Part shown: positions 13,129-23,816 of the stretch, in pieces
Layout: each line of letters begins with the position of its first letter
Position numbering within the stretch: the first letter of the stretch is position 1
From: Cytidiella melzeri
Lineage: Eukaryota > Basidiomycota > Agaricomycetes > Polyporales > Irpicaceae
Assembly: GCA_022592445.1 (NCBI GenBank)
Contig: JABYQR010000018.1
Span: forward strand, 1 to 64,000
Direction of reading: 5' to 3'
DNA: 64,000 nt
Made by a program: the position numbers and the translations under genes
The notes under the pieces: generated by a model
What the model saw: the letters and a program-made list of their open reading frames with translations, nothing else
Database searches by the model: none
Told to the model about the DNA's origin: nothing

Positions 13129-13330
13129 TTCATTGCGACCCCCTTTTTGTGTTCCTACTGCGTTTATTTCACTGTGTTACTTACTGCGCTGCGTTTCTCC
13201 TTCACTGCGACCCCCTTTTACAGCCGCCCCTTCTCCTTCTCAAGGATACTGAGTCTTACTGCGTTCTCCTTCACTGCGACCCCCTTTTACAGCCGCCCCT
13301 TCTTCTTCTCAAGGCTACTGAGTTTTAGAC
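13129..13330 (+). repeat. 69-bp tandem repeat (about 2.5 copies)
   Basis: TTCACTGCGACCCCCTTTTA begins at 13201 and again at 13270, with the surrounding CTTCTCAAGG.TACTGAG also repeated, giving a 69-bp period. A more diverged copy (TTCATTGCGACCCCCTTTTT) starts at 13129. It belongs to the same pyrimidine-rich insertion as the pentanucleotide array. Confidence 0.85.
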
Positions 13331-14959
13331 TGCGTTTATTCTGTGATCCCATTGCATTTCCTACTGTGTTTGCCATGGTGTTTTGCGTTATCCTCTTGCA
13401 ATGAGCCAGCGCAGTCCTTTCTCTCGCACTTTACCACACCACTTCCTCTCCCCCCTCTTGTGTATTGCATGCCAATTGCTCCCCTTTCTTCACCACTGCG
13501 TTGCCCCTAGCTCTATCACTTTTATACCACTTTCTTTTGCAACACTTAAGTTCTATTGCCTCTTTGCATTGCATTGCCTTGCTTGGTTTTACTTTACACC
13601 TTTCTACCCGGAACTTTTCCCAGCTACCCAAACAAACCACAGCGCTTTTGGCCTGGCACTCCGAGCCCTGCAAATGCATCACCGCTCGCCCGAGTCTAGG
13701 TGCAGCCTAGGACTCTTGGACCCACTCGCAACCTACATTCACGCATACCCTCAACCCCTACTTACACATGTAATCGCCTCTCGCGAGGTCAGGTGTGTTT
13801 GTGCCCGGTCCCTTTGTGGCCGGGGGGTATGTTAGTGTCTCAACGTCGATCATCCCCATCACCGCTATCGTACGTTCTTGTCATCTTATACCTGTGTGGG
13901 GCCGTGCTGCCAACATTCACTGGACCTCGGAGAATGTACTGGAGTGGTGTACTTGTTTCTATGTCAATACTTACCTGCGACACTCGGACTTTGTTTTATT
14001 TTGATTTCTTGTAGATAGATGGCAAAAAACTCGCAAAACTGAGCTGCTTACAATTAAAAGATAGTATTATTACAGATCATGATGCAGAGAAGAATATTAG
14101 TTACCAAAAAGGAAATCACCAGCAAAGAAAAATGTTTTGGGTTGAGACGGCAACAAGAATAGATAGAAATGTGAGACAGTCAGGCACATCAGGCACACGA
14201 GGTAGAAAAGACAGGGATGGCGCAAGGGCTACGACGGGATAGGGACAGGAAAGGTGGGAGAAGGGGCTGGATGGGCAAGGGTGAAAGAGGCATAGAAAGA
14301 GCAAGAGAAGGAGAGAGGAGGAGGGGGAGGGGGTGGGGAGTGGTGCAATCATGGTGAGACAATACACAGTGTGTAAACAAGGAAAAGTGCATATACGATG
14401 TGAATGGTACATTTCAAGAATTCATGAGTATGTGAATGACCTCAATCTCTTCAAGTTGTATCGGGACCTTCACCAATGCTTTGCTGATTAACTGTTGACG
14501 TTGACTGTTGAAAGATCAAACACGCCAATCACTGCATAGATAAAGGTGCTACTCCAGTATGCAAAGGGTGTGAGCACCTGTTCAGATTCAAAGTCTATGT
14601 CGATTTGCTGTGCTTACCAGGTAAGGATGCCACTTCTTTCTTGAGGCATGAACTTCAGGTTCTCAGTGGCAATTTGCATAAACAAACAAATTTGTGAATT
14701 CAACGCTAATAGTACAATACAAAAGGCATGTTATCCGGAGACCCCTTTGCAGTCACTTTCACCTCTAGGTGTACCACAGACAGAACATGCCAGATGGTCT
14801 GATTTGTTTGTTCTGAAGAGGTGTTAGCCATCAACACGCAATCAATGTATAATAAGATTAGCACATACAGTGTGCACACCATGGTACTGAACATAATGTG
14901 GTCAGAATCCCCATACATGTAGTCACTTGAACTGACATGGACATACCTCCTCGATGCTG

Positions 14960-15840
14960 TTCACCTGAAGTTGATGAGCCTTCATGACAGGCTTGACCTG
15001 CGCCATCAAGGCTCAGAGCAGCTGTCTGGCATCCTCCTGGGCAGCTGTATCCAGGACTGGCAGAGGGACGATGAAGTTGATGTATGGATTGGGGTTGGCC
15101 TCCTGTTCATTGAGGCTGTGGTGCACCATCTAGATGGAGATGGACATCGGTAAGGATATAAGCAGCTTGTGACGGAACTCACCTCAGAGTCTGTCCAATC
15201 CAACTTATGCAGCTGGGCGACACAGTTGCACAAGATGCGGGAGCAATTGGATGCCACAGGCAGTCCCAGAATGGTACAGGTGTCTACAACAACTGAGATA
15301 GCAAAAGCAGGAGTGAAACCAGCAGTGAGGGTGAGGCTGAGAGCAATGGCAAGGGCGAAGGTGCGGAAGGGAGAGGGCAAGGACAAGAAACGCTGAGGGC
15401 GAGGACATGGAAGAGAGAGGGCGAGAGAAAAGGCGAAAGTGAGAGTGAGAGCAGTCAAGGGCAAGGGCAACAACAAGGGAGAGGGAGAGGGCAACAACAA
15501 GGGAGAGGGCAAGGGCAACAACAAGGGCAACAAGGGAGTGGGCAAGGGCAACAATGAAAGCCACAACGAGGGCAACAACGAGGGAGAGGGCGGGGGCAAT
15601 GAGGGCGAGGGAGAGGGTGATGGCAAGGGTAAGAGGGCAACGAGGGAGAGGGCGAGGGAGAGGGCAACAACAAGGGCAAGGGTGAGGGCAACAACAACTC
15701 ACTGTTGTAGCCAATGATGACAGACACATCTGCAGTCGGATTGAGTGAGACCGCTTAAGTGTTGTGTAACTCTGCGGCCGCTTGTTCTTGCACCTTCCCA
15801 CAGACATGTTGAACGGAGAAAGTGAGATGAGAAAGATGAC
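14960..15840 (+). pseudogene. Unidentified decayed ORF with Gly/Glu/Gln/Lys-rich repeats
   Basis: A stretch near 14968-15153 reads LMSLHDRLDLRHQGSEQLSG and continues with CIQDWQRDDEVDVWIGVGLLF. This composition looks coding. A possible GT-AG intron (about 15151-15187) leads into SVQSNLCSWATQLHK. Downstream, 15340-15700 is an imperfect repeat of GGCAACAACAAGGG and GGAGAGGGCAAGG words giving GEG/NNKGKG-type low complexity, followed by stops. I do not recognise the family. A similar purine-rich patch recurs at 16095-16150. Position inside the Plavaka-flanked region suggests a third element gene, but this is inference. Confidence 0.3.
15455..15700 (+). repeat. GGGCAACAACAAGGGAGA-type minisatellite
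   Basis: Imperfect tandem words GGGCAACAACAAGG, GGAGAGGGCAAGG and GAGGGAGAGGGCG repeat over about 250 bp, purine-rich on the plus strand. This is in contrast to the pyrimidine-rich array at 12.1 kb. No independent function is visible. Confidence 0.75.
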
Positions 15841-16911
15841 TGACATGACTTATCGTTCAAGTGGGTGCAACCGGGGCTCAGCTGCGTGGCTAGGTAATGC
15901 GTGGCAAGGGCTGAAGATGAGAAGGTGACATACCTGCAGTCCAAAACCTGCCCAATCCTATCCCAATTCTACCCCACAAGACCTCCTTTGCGTCTGGCCA
16001 GCAAACGAGTGTTGTCAGACTGCTCAATGCGGTTTTTGACTACACCACAGGTGTGTCAAGTCGGTACCATGCCACAAGCGTGTACTGAACAATGAGTGGC
16101 GAGGAGGAGGGCAACAAGGGCGAGGACGAGTTGGAGGTGATGGCAAGAAGTGACACAATGCCAAGAAGTGCGTTGGAGCGGACACAGCAAGAGGGGAAAA
16201 ATAGGAAGTGGCAGGGGATTACCATTTTGGGCACTAATATTGTTGTGGGCGATAATAGTAGTAATAATACTATCTTTTATTTGTAATCTATAGCAACACT
16301 TCATCAATCCTCTAATAAATCATTCTTTGCATTTTTATGTTATTTACGCAACTATGGGGCCCTACAGGTAGCTACAGAGAACAATGCCAAGCTACGTAGA
16401 GCTACCGCGCCAGATCAATGTCAACTGGCACTCCGTAGTACCGGACTTACTACGTGGTTATTCCCTGTTTCCTGATGCGCACGCCTCTCTGCCCCTCATC
16501 CATTATGCCTCTCTCGTCCTGTGGCAGAAGCACACCCCACATACTGTGTCACTCGTTATCCCGCTGTGTACCCAAGTGTAGATATCGTCTTCGTTGGGTT
16601 CCCGGCAGTACAACGCAGTACCGCATGTACGTGTCGCGGTTCTTAACGTAGGAAACAAACTATGCCTTGCTTTGCAACTCGTGCGCCGTGTTTGGGATCT
16701 TTTTGGGTGTGCATTGCTGTCGCCATCTGGCCATGTGTGATATAGAAATCTGTCTATTGGAGTGGAAAGGGAGTGGAAAGACCAGACACTGTAGATTCGT
16801 ATGATGCGTGCACACATGTTATCGCAAAATCTCTAGGACTGCTCGAGATGGCAGGTGTGGGACGTATCAAGCAACACATGATGGTCAAAATCGATACAGC
16901 AGTATTGTACA

Positions 16912-19900
16912 CTAGAAAGGACTGTTGTCGAACTTTGCACGCGAAAAGTCGACAAGAAGCAAGGGGCCGTTGGCCAAAGCTAGCCTTTCCCAGTGCCATT
17001 GACCTTGAAAACCATGAAATGTCTCTCTGTTTAGAGGTGGAATCCACATAATCCGTCGACCTTCCTGTCCGTCTAGAACCCAATTTCTGTCATCCGATCG
17101 ATAGCATGGTGCCTCTGAGCTAGTGAGCGTAATGTCAACTCCGACGAGGGACGATGCTTCGCCTGCTTCTTCAACAAATTGCAGCATCTCCGTCGTGTCG
17201 GTCACTGCCCTGGCGTTCCTCCAGAAAGCAGAGTATCGCTCGCCGGAATAGTATTCAAGGACAAGGGTGATGTCGCTGTCGGCTTTAACGTGTTCTCGGT
17301 GGCTGATCCGCACAACACGGTCATAACTGCAGGGTACAGCTCCTCGCGCAGCCAGAACCATGCGAGGGTCGGCGCCGTCACTTTGCTCTATTGTCCAGCA
17401 GTCAATTCGCATAGTTGTCGTGTGCTTTAAAATTGCACAGTGGATGAACCCCAGTGCGCCGTGGGTGTATGGTAAGATCCGGCTCGTATCCGCATAGTCG
17501 TCCTCCATAGTGATCTTCTGCTGTGCCATTGTCTCATCTTGGAACCAGTCCCAGAGATGCCCGCACCCGCTCAAGTCACAAAAGATGACACAGTGGTTGT
17601 CAGATGAGAATGCTGCGTCAATGATCGCTTCTGAGGGCTTGCGTAGGACATTTTGAAGTGTCCCGTTCCGAGCATCCCATACTCGCACTGTTCCATCAAA
17701 TGAGCCGGAGACCAACAGCTGCCCATCGTTGGAGAAGTGCGCGCAGGTGACATTCTTGGCATGATTGTCGTCCTTGTCCCGGCTGATGGCCCTGACTCCC
17801 GCCTCCCATATGTTGACAGTGTTGTCCCATGCACCAGAGGCGATGAACCTGCCATCCGGAGAGAACGCGACAGCGCTGACGTAATCACGATGCTCTTCAA
17901 ACAGCGACACGGCGCGATCAGAGATGCCTTCCGGATAGCAGACATGCATGGCAGTTGAGCGTAGTACTGCAAAAGCAAGCATGCTGGGGTTTGTAGTGGG
18001 CGAGAACTGCAGTGACAATACAATGTCGGTGGTTGGGAAGTTGTAGACAGCATCGCCCGTCTCTACATTGTATATAACGAGGTGGCGTGTTGACAAGGCC
18101 GAAGCAACAAGCAATCCGTCGAACGAGGAAGCCACCGCGGTAACGTAATCTCCACTTTCATGCTCGAGATGTTGGAAGACCTTTGCCTGGCGAGGAGGAT
18201 CCACCTCCCACAACTCAGTACACCCAGACCACTCGCCACCAATGATGACAGTCTTGTGACCACGACGCCTCAGCCAGCACAAGACCACCTCCTTCATCCC
18301 CACAGTGAATTCTTGTTGACAGCGATCATCGCCAGAGTCAATGTTCCATAGACAGACACGACCATTCTCTTCGCTAGAGGCAAGAAGTTCTCCACAGTTC
18401 GAGTAAGGATAAAATGCAACACTCGTGATCTTCCCTCCTACTTCACTGTGCAGCGGGATGGTACTAACACCGGTGCGAACATCCCACAACGCGATGGAGT
18501 CACCACAAGCTGTAGCAAGGGTTTGGCTGTCGTGGGAGAACGATAGAGAGTTTACTTGGCTCTCATGTTCAAATTTACCCATTTGCTCTCCAGTTGCAGA
18601 ACGGAACAGGTAAGTGGACTTATGGCCACCAGCAGCGATCATGGTTCCATCAGGGGAGTATTCCACCGCGTAAACTGAGCCTGGCGTTTGTACAGTCCTG
18701 ATAGGCCCGCCCTTCTGCGCCTTTGCACTGCCAATGACAACTGCAGCTTCACATGCCAGATCAGTTGCATGATATGATTTAAGCAGCGACTTGTTCGAGG
18801 CGAAAGGGAGGGCAGAGTGGTAGATGTGGGCCACGGACGCGTCAACAATGTCGAACGCGTTCAAAATGAACCTTCGACCATCATCGGCCCAGTCGATCAG
18901 TGTCTTGTACTTGTCGTCGCACTGCAGTGAAGATGCAATTAGCACGGGACAGCCCGATGAATGTGTAAGTCATACCGAGATAAGCCACTCGTGCACATCG
19001 GTCAATGAATTGACGGCGGTTCGCAGATCCCGGAGGAGCCCAAGGACCTCGATCCACTGGAGCTGACGCGTGGTAAAGAACCGGCGAAGAGCGCAGGCCT
19101 TGCCAGGGTGTCCGTTCTCGTAAACAGCGTCGGAGAGTAGGTGTGCCTCGCGATTCCCGTCGGAAAGGAGATGAGCTGCCCAGTATCGACAGCTATATCT
19201 TAACGCTTCGGGGATGCATCGATCGAGTGTGGTGAGAGTGACCTCGTCGTTCATAGCATACCGTGGCAGGCCGCAAGTGTTCTTCTTCAGCCCGCCTTCC
19301 ATGGTCTCGAGGCAGCGTGTGGCGGCGTTGAGATGGTGTGCATCTCGATCAATGTAGAATCGGGGATTCGTACATCGCGTCGAGTCTAGGAGAAAATCAG
19401 GGAAGGATTTGTGATAAAAACGGATGGGGAGATTGGTGTCCTCCGGTACAAGAAGCAGGGAATGAAGGGACCTCAGCGACGTCTTGATAGTGTCCGAGGT
19501 GAAGCCCAAGATGTCCGCCATTGTTGACATAGAAACGAGATCGCACGCCACAACGAGGAATCCCAGCATTGAGCGAAGCCTCTGCGTCAAACGATCGTTT
19601 ATCTTGGAATATGCGCGTGCGAGGATGTCGGCGTAAAGGAAATCAAGGCCAGACATGCCTTCCTCTGCAAAGCTGTCCGTCTTGCTCAGCAGTATGTTAA
19701 GTTGATCTTGTGGGTCGCTGTCTTTGTCAAAAATCAGCTTGACTGCTGTCGCCGCAAAGATGAAAAGGCCGGACGCCTTTGCCGCGAGTGTATCTATGTC
19801 CATCTCTCTAGGCCAGTCATTGGGAAGGTGGAGGTCGCTGCGTCTTGCGCGAGCAGCCGGGTCGTTGAGCTTCACTTGTAGGAATAGCCTAATGTCCTTG

Positions 19901-21908
19901 TCCACCGACGTCGCAGCTACCTCGTGCAAGATCATCACATCGGTAATGGGCCTTAGGCCCTCGAGACGAAAACCCATTCGGATGTGAGGCTCTGAACGGC
20001 TCGTGATGAAGAACTTGATCCTCGGGATACGGGCAATATGTTGGGCTAAATACGATAGGATGATGGAAGTGGTTGCGTCGTCTTTACATTCGTCCAGCGC
20101 GTCGATGACGATGACGGTCTCCATGCTAGACTCATCCGCTGGGTGAACGATGAGCTCCTCGAATTGGTTGTTTAAAGCCAGCGATGCGATGTCCTGGTTC
20201 TTCTCAAGAGCACGCAGGACTGCTTCCCTGAATTGTGGCGAGGCATCGTTTGCAGATGTCGCAAGTTGGAACGCAATGGTCGGAAATATCATCGTCCGAT
20301 CGCTCGCGTGCACTGACCCCCGCGAGCAAAAGAAACTCGCTCCAAGCCTGCCTTTCGACGCAAGCTGCTCCGCAAAGCTCTGAGCTATGGTCGACTTCCC
20401 GCTGCCGGCATGGCCATTCAGCCAACAGACCTGCTTCTCCGCGGGATCGGCGGCCCATCTCATAAGGTCACGAAGTATATCCACTCGAGTGTCTGAAAGG
20501 CAATTTGAGCGCGTGTCGGACCCGGATGCGTCGAACCCAACGTCTTTCGCGCGCGACAACTTGTCAAGGGCAGTCCGTTCATCTAGGCAGTTCGAGATGA
20601 GCGAACACAAACGATGAGTCGATATCAATATACTTCTTACCGTAATTCTGTCGAAGACAAGACGAAAGCGTCAGCAAGATGGCGAGATTGCTAAGCAATG
20701 CGTGAAGGACGTACGATATGTTTCACACTAAGCTTGCGTAACTCTTCGAGCAGCACTCGCTGTTCGGTGCTAAGCTGATGGACTCTCTGTACCAGAGAAA
20801 GCTGACAGTCATGTGAGTAGCGAGTAACACCGCAAAATGACGCTGATGATACCTGATAATCTGAAAGCGCCTGATCAACCGCAACGAGGCATTCCTGAAT
20901 GAGCTTCGCATTCTCGGGCGCCTTGAGAAATTGCCTGCATTCGTTGAAGAACCGCTCGTCGCGGTCAGGGCCTCCTAAGGGACCAAGCTTCTGGCTTATC
21001 TTTTCCAACTGTCTAGGATGCCCAGACAATCAATGACCGAACGGCACAAGAAGAGAGAGCGATAGGTACCTTGACAGTATGACACGGCGCGCATTCTCTT
21101 CTGGGTCGTCCAATGGTGTTTCCAACGACGCCAAGATTCTCTCAAGTCGACTGAACAGATTCTGTGCGTCCTTCTTGTTATCTCCTGCTGTCTATTCGCT
21201 GGCCAGCCTGGTGTACATACCATGGAGCAAAACGGTCCAACTCACTTCGGCATGCTCTACGATAAACTTCAGACCGGCTGCTACAACCTTGAGAGGAGCG
21301 AAACCAGAGGCCTCTGCGGCGTAATCAAGAACTTTCGAGGTTGGGCTAGCAATGCTCAGGAAAATGGCTCCTTTGGTACGACGCTCGTTATCGCGGGGTG
21401 TCGGCGTGACGCTGCCGATTTCGGTCAACTCTGTGACTGCGCCCTCGTTGGAGACTCCCTCTGCTCTTCCTTCACCGACAGTCAGCGTTAAGTCTGGTGC
21501 GCCCACTCTGCTCTCCTCCTCGAGAGGCACTTCGACGCAATCCTGCACAACAGCGGGCGTGTCAACTTTGCCTTGTCGCCCTTTGGTACGATCCTCGCCA
21601 TCGGTCTCGTCGTCGCGGGGTGTCGGCGAGGCGCCACAGATTTCGGTCAACTCTGCGACTGCGCCCTCGTCGGAGACTTCCTCTGCTCTTTCTTTGTCGA
21701 CGGTGGGAGTCACGTCTAGTACGCCCACTCTGCTCTCCTCTTCAACAGGTACTTTGACACGGTCCTGCACTACAGCGGTTGTGACGACCTGCGGATCTGC
21801 CTCTACCTCTGCCTCTACTTCTGCGAGCGGTTTTTTCTTCCTCCTGAGCTTCTTGGAAAATCTCGAGATCCCCTTGAATATAACAGAGCTGAAACAGTGG
21901 CTGGACAT
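16912..21908 (-). CDS. NLR-like STAND protein 1: helical N-terminus, NACHT, WD40 repeats (1551 aa)
   Basis: Read as exons 21908-21246, 21191-21070, 21012-20853, 20801-20715, 20647-20641 (7 nt), 20582-18976 and 18921-16912, with every phase consistent. The N-terminus is charged and carries a 74-residue tandem duplication (from about residues 46 and 120). It is followed by a short helical region (KVLDYAAEASGF...LKFIVEHAE) like the N-terminal domains of many mushroom NLR-like proteins. NACHT has Walker A GHAGSGKST (about 403-411) and Walker B TVIVIDALDEC (about 502-512). WD40 repeats begin after residue 882, with SPDGTMIAAGG, SPDGRFIASGAWDNTVNIWE and DGQLLVSGSFDGTVRVWD among the clearest blades. 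Fungal NACHT-WD40 proteins are STAND switches; several control nonself recognition or cell death (family knowledge). The actual role here is unknown. It lies in tandem with a paralogue at 23817-28389. Confidence 0.9.
21380..21773 (-). repeat. 222-bp in-frame duplication in the NLR 1 N-terminus
   Basis: On the minus strand the encoded block starting VVQDRVKVPVEEESRVG (from 21773) recurs as VVQDCVEVPLEEESRVG (from 21551). It is followed in both by GAVAELTEI/GAVTELTEI and SPTPRD/TPTPRD. Period is 74 codons. The equivalent exon of NLR 2 lacks this duplication. Confidence 0.85.
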
Positions 21909-22769
21909 TGTTGCGAGAGAGTGAAAGTGAGTGAACGTCGGACAAGAGCGCCAAAGGGGACGTGCACGTCGTGTAGGTACCACCTGCCACGCGCATGGAA
22001 GCCTGGAGATGCGGAACGTCGCGCCAATACTGCGATGATTTCATCGAGCGAATTATTAATGAAAGAAGCGGCTGCGGCCAGAGCTGACTCGTACGAACGA
22101 TGTTTCATGGTCCATCCTGAAGCGAGGAACCGTATTTGTAGGACAACAAACGTTGCAATCCGGGAGACTCCCGAAAGCCGTGGCCAGCGTACTCTTGCTG
22201 CAATCATCCTTTATCGACATGAGGGGATGGACGCGTGTACGTAGAAATCAGTGCGTAGTTCGATTCCGTGTCCATTTTGAGAGAACGAGTGATGTACCGA
22301 AATTAATACGCCCAGATTTATGAATACATACAAGAGGGCAAGCCCGTCGTTTTTCGCTTTTGTACGAGCGTGACGAAGCTCGCGCAAAGACTAGGTACGA
22401 GATTTTCTCGTAGATTGGACACATAGGGCCACTTGATCATTTCTTACGCTGAATGTACGAGTTGTCAGTATATGGTAGAGAGCTATGTATGAGACGTACA
22501 GTTGATGTCCCAATGACTAGTCAAGAGATCCCTACACACTCGCATGGCAATGACCTAGGCTACGAGTTTACACTTATGGCTCGGTTGTGCTGTGGCGCTC
22601 CTCGATGGGCTGCATCACTGAATTGCGGTACCCCGACGTCTATGACGAAGAGTCGAGGCCCCTGCCGAAGTGGTAGGAAAGACGAACGAACTTATGCGCA
22701 TCAGCAAGCACAAAGAGCCTGGTCGATGGCATCTGTGACCTCTCAATACCAGCTTCACCTCTCACTGCC

Positions 22770-23420
22770 CTCCCGCTAGCGTGAGGTGCAGCCGCATTCG
22801 CTCTCTTGTTGCACGCAGCATGTCCTATATCGTCGTTCTCGACATCTCCTTTGGGCCTTCCACCGTACAGCGCCGTATTCATCTTGTCTTCGGGATTGCC
22901 TCTCCCCCTACATGGGCCGCGCATTGTGTCTATTCCTTACTCTCACCGCCTCACGTCGCGAATGGAATCCTTGGCCTACAAAGCACTGTATTGAAGTAGA
23001 GGAGTCTCGTGGTCTGTGCGTAGCAAGGTCAAGCTGCGTTTGGCAGTGCGGGCTTTTGTGCGCATCGTTCATTCCATTCTCGTACTCTTGCTTTGGGCTT
23101 CTATGAGCAGGCCTCTTTCACGCCGGAAATACTCAATGTTCCCTACTACTCCGTCGCCTTATCCGAGACGCTCTTTGCACTAATGTTGTGTCTTCGCCAT
23201 CATCACCGTGTCTTGCATCTTTTCCTCTAGATTCCGCGGGCTCTCCTTCTCATTCTCTCCCTGTGTTCTGTGGCTTTCTTCGTAGCCTCGCATGCGACCA
23301 CAAACGCATGCAAGAAGTAACTGACGAGAGCCACGTTGTATCGTTCGTTTGTCCTTGGCTCACGCTTTGGAGTTCTCTACAAACGTTTAGTAGTTGGAGT
23401 TGCCCTTCACCGATCCACTC
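22770..23420 (+). repeat. Dispersed repeat, copy 2, between the two NLR genes
   Basis: Diverged direct copy of 5420-5965 (see that entry for shared words). Here it begins near CCGCTAGCGTGAGGTG (22773) and ends near GTTGCCCTTCACCG (23400). It lies in the 1.9-kb spacer between NLR 1 and NLR 2. The rest of that spacer (21909-22770 and 23420-23816) shows no gene I can support. Confidence 0.65.
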
Positions 23421-23816
23421 GTACCCTTCCACTTCAACAATTTCCCTTCATTATTCGCGTCCTCACGTACATTCCCATTGTTGTCGAAGCGCACTCTATA
23501 CACCGTGGTACCCCCACCCCAAGATCAAATCATGCGTGGTATTGCAGTCGTAGGTGTGTATGCTGGAGAGTCTGTGGTTGCACATTGGTATATACCCTCC
23601 GTGCGTGTTTCAGATACCTCATTATCGAAGTGGAAAGTATCCAGATGCTCGCAGGTTTGACATCCATGAGTACTGAGTACTAGTATACATAAGTTGTCGA
23701 AAGATTTGTCCCAAATGCTCTCAGTAAAAAGATCAGCTCGAGTAAGGATGATAGGTGCGCCACGTATTGAGCAACATGGTAGGTGGTGAGTCGAATCAAT
23801 ACAGCAGTGTTGTACA

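Larger units (their letters stand above)
9004..14004 (+). pseudogene. Plavaka-type transposase, broken and interrupted
   Basis: An N-terminal zinc-finger-like motif CSYCGCTKPT...VHMKLSSSC (9030-9105) is followed by an acidic linker. The conserved core starts near 9690 (VFELWKRDPIECIRELL) and contains PPGATVVPVILASDKTQLS (about 9970-10040), then GNIEKAVRQSPS, then MTPDLLHQLHKGMFK near 10570-10620. MEKVFLGVVAG and a helical C-terminal part follow (10760-11300). The motif string is that of fungal Plavaka transposases. The frame is lost near 10480, and in-frame TGA codons stand at 10676-10678 and 10745-10747, the second where relatives have Trp (SQ-W-TG). The C-terminal blocks GLTVAQ.QVIFLLP...VKWFTPF (about 11840-11950) and IVRSCHLIPVWG...NVLEWCT (13867-13960) belong together but are separated by 1.8 kb of pyrimidine-rich DNA. 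Confidence 0.85.
6030..16445. mobile_element. Decayed Plavaka (CACTA-like) DNA transposon with cargo; limits approximate
   Basis: Both flanks of the transposase region carry clusters of a GTAG/CTAC motif. The palindrome-containing word GCTACGTAG occurs at 6045-6053 and 16391-16399. CTCCGTAGTAC occurs at 6194-6204 and 16431-16441. Further CCGTAG, GTAGC and CTACGG words crowd 6030-6235 and 16370-16460. CACTA-like elements characteristically have subterminal repeats (family knowledge). Between the clusters lie a Plavaka-type transposase, a divergent DUF6532-like gene and an unidentified ORF, all broken. Terminal inverted repeats and a target-site duplication could not be fixed, so the ends and the single-element reading are inference. 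Confidence 0.55.

Noticed and set aside
15006..15846. Minus-strand Leu/Pro/Ser-rich open frames near 15.0-15.8 kb
   Set aside because: These are reverse-strand shadows of the GGGCAACAACAAGGG repeat.
22453..22779. Plus-strand open frame of 108 codons between the NLR genes
   Set aside because: No homologous family, no splice partners, and no paralogous sequence preserves the frame.
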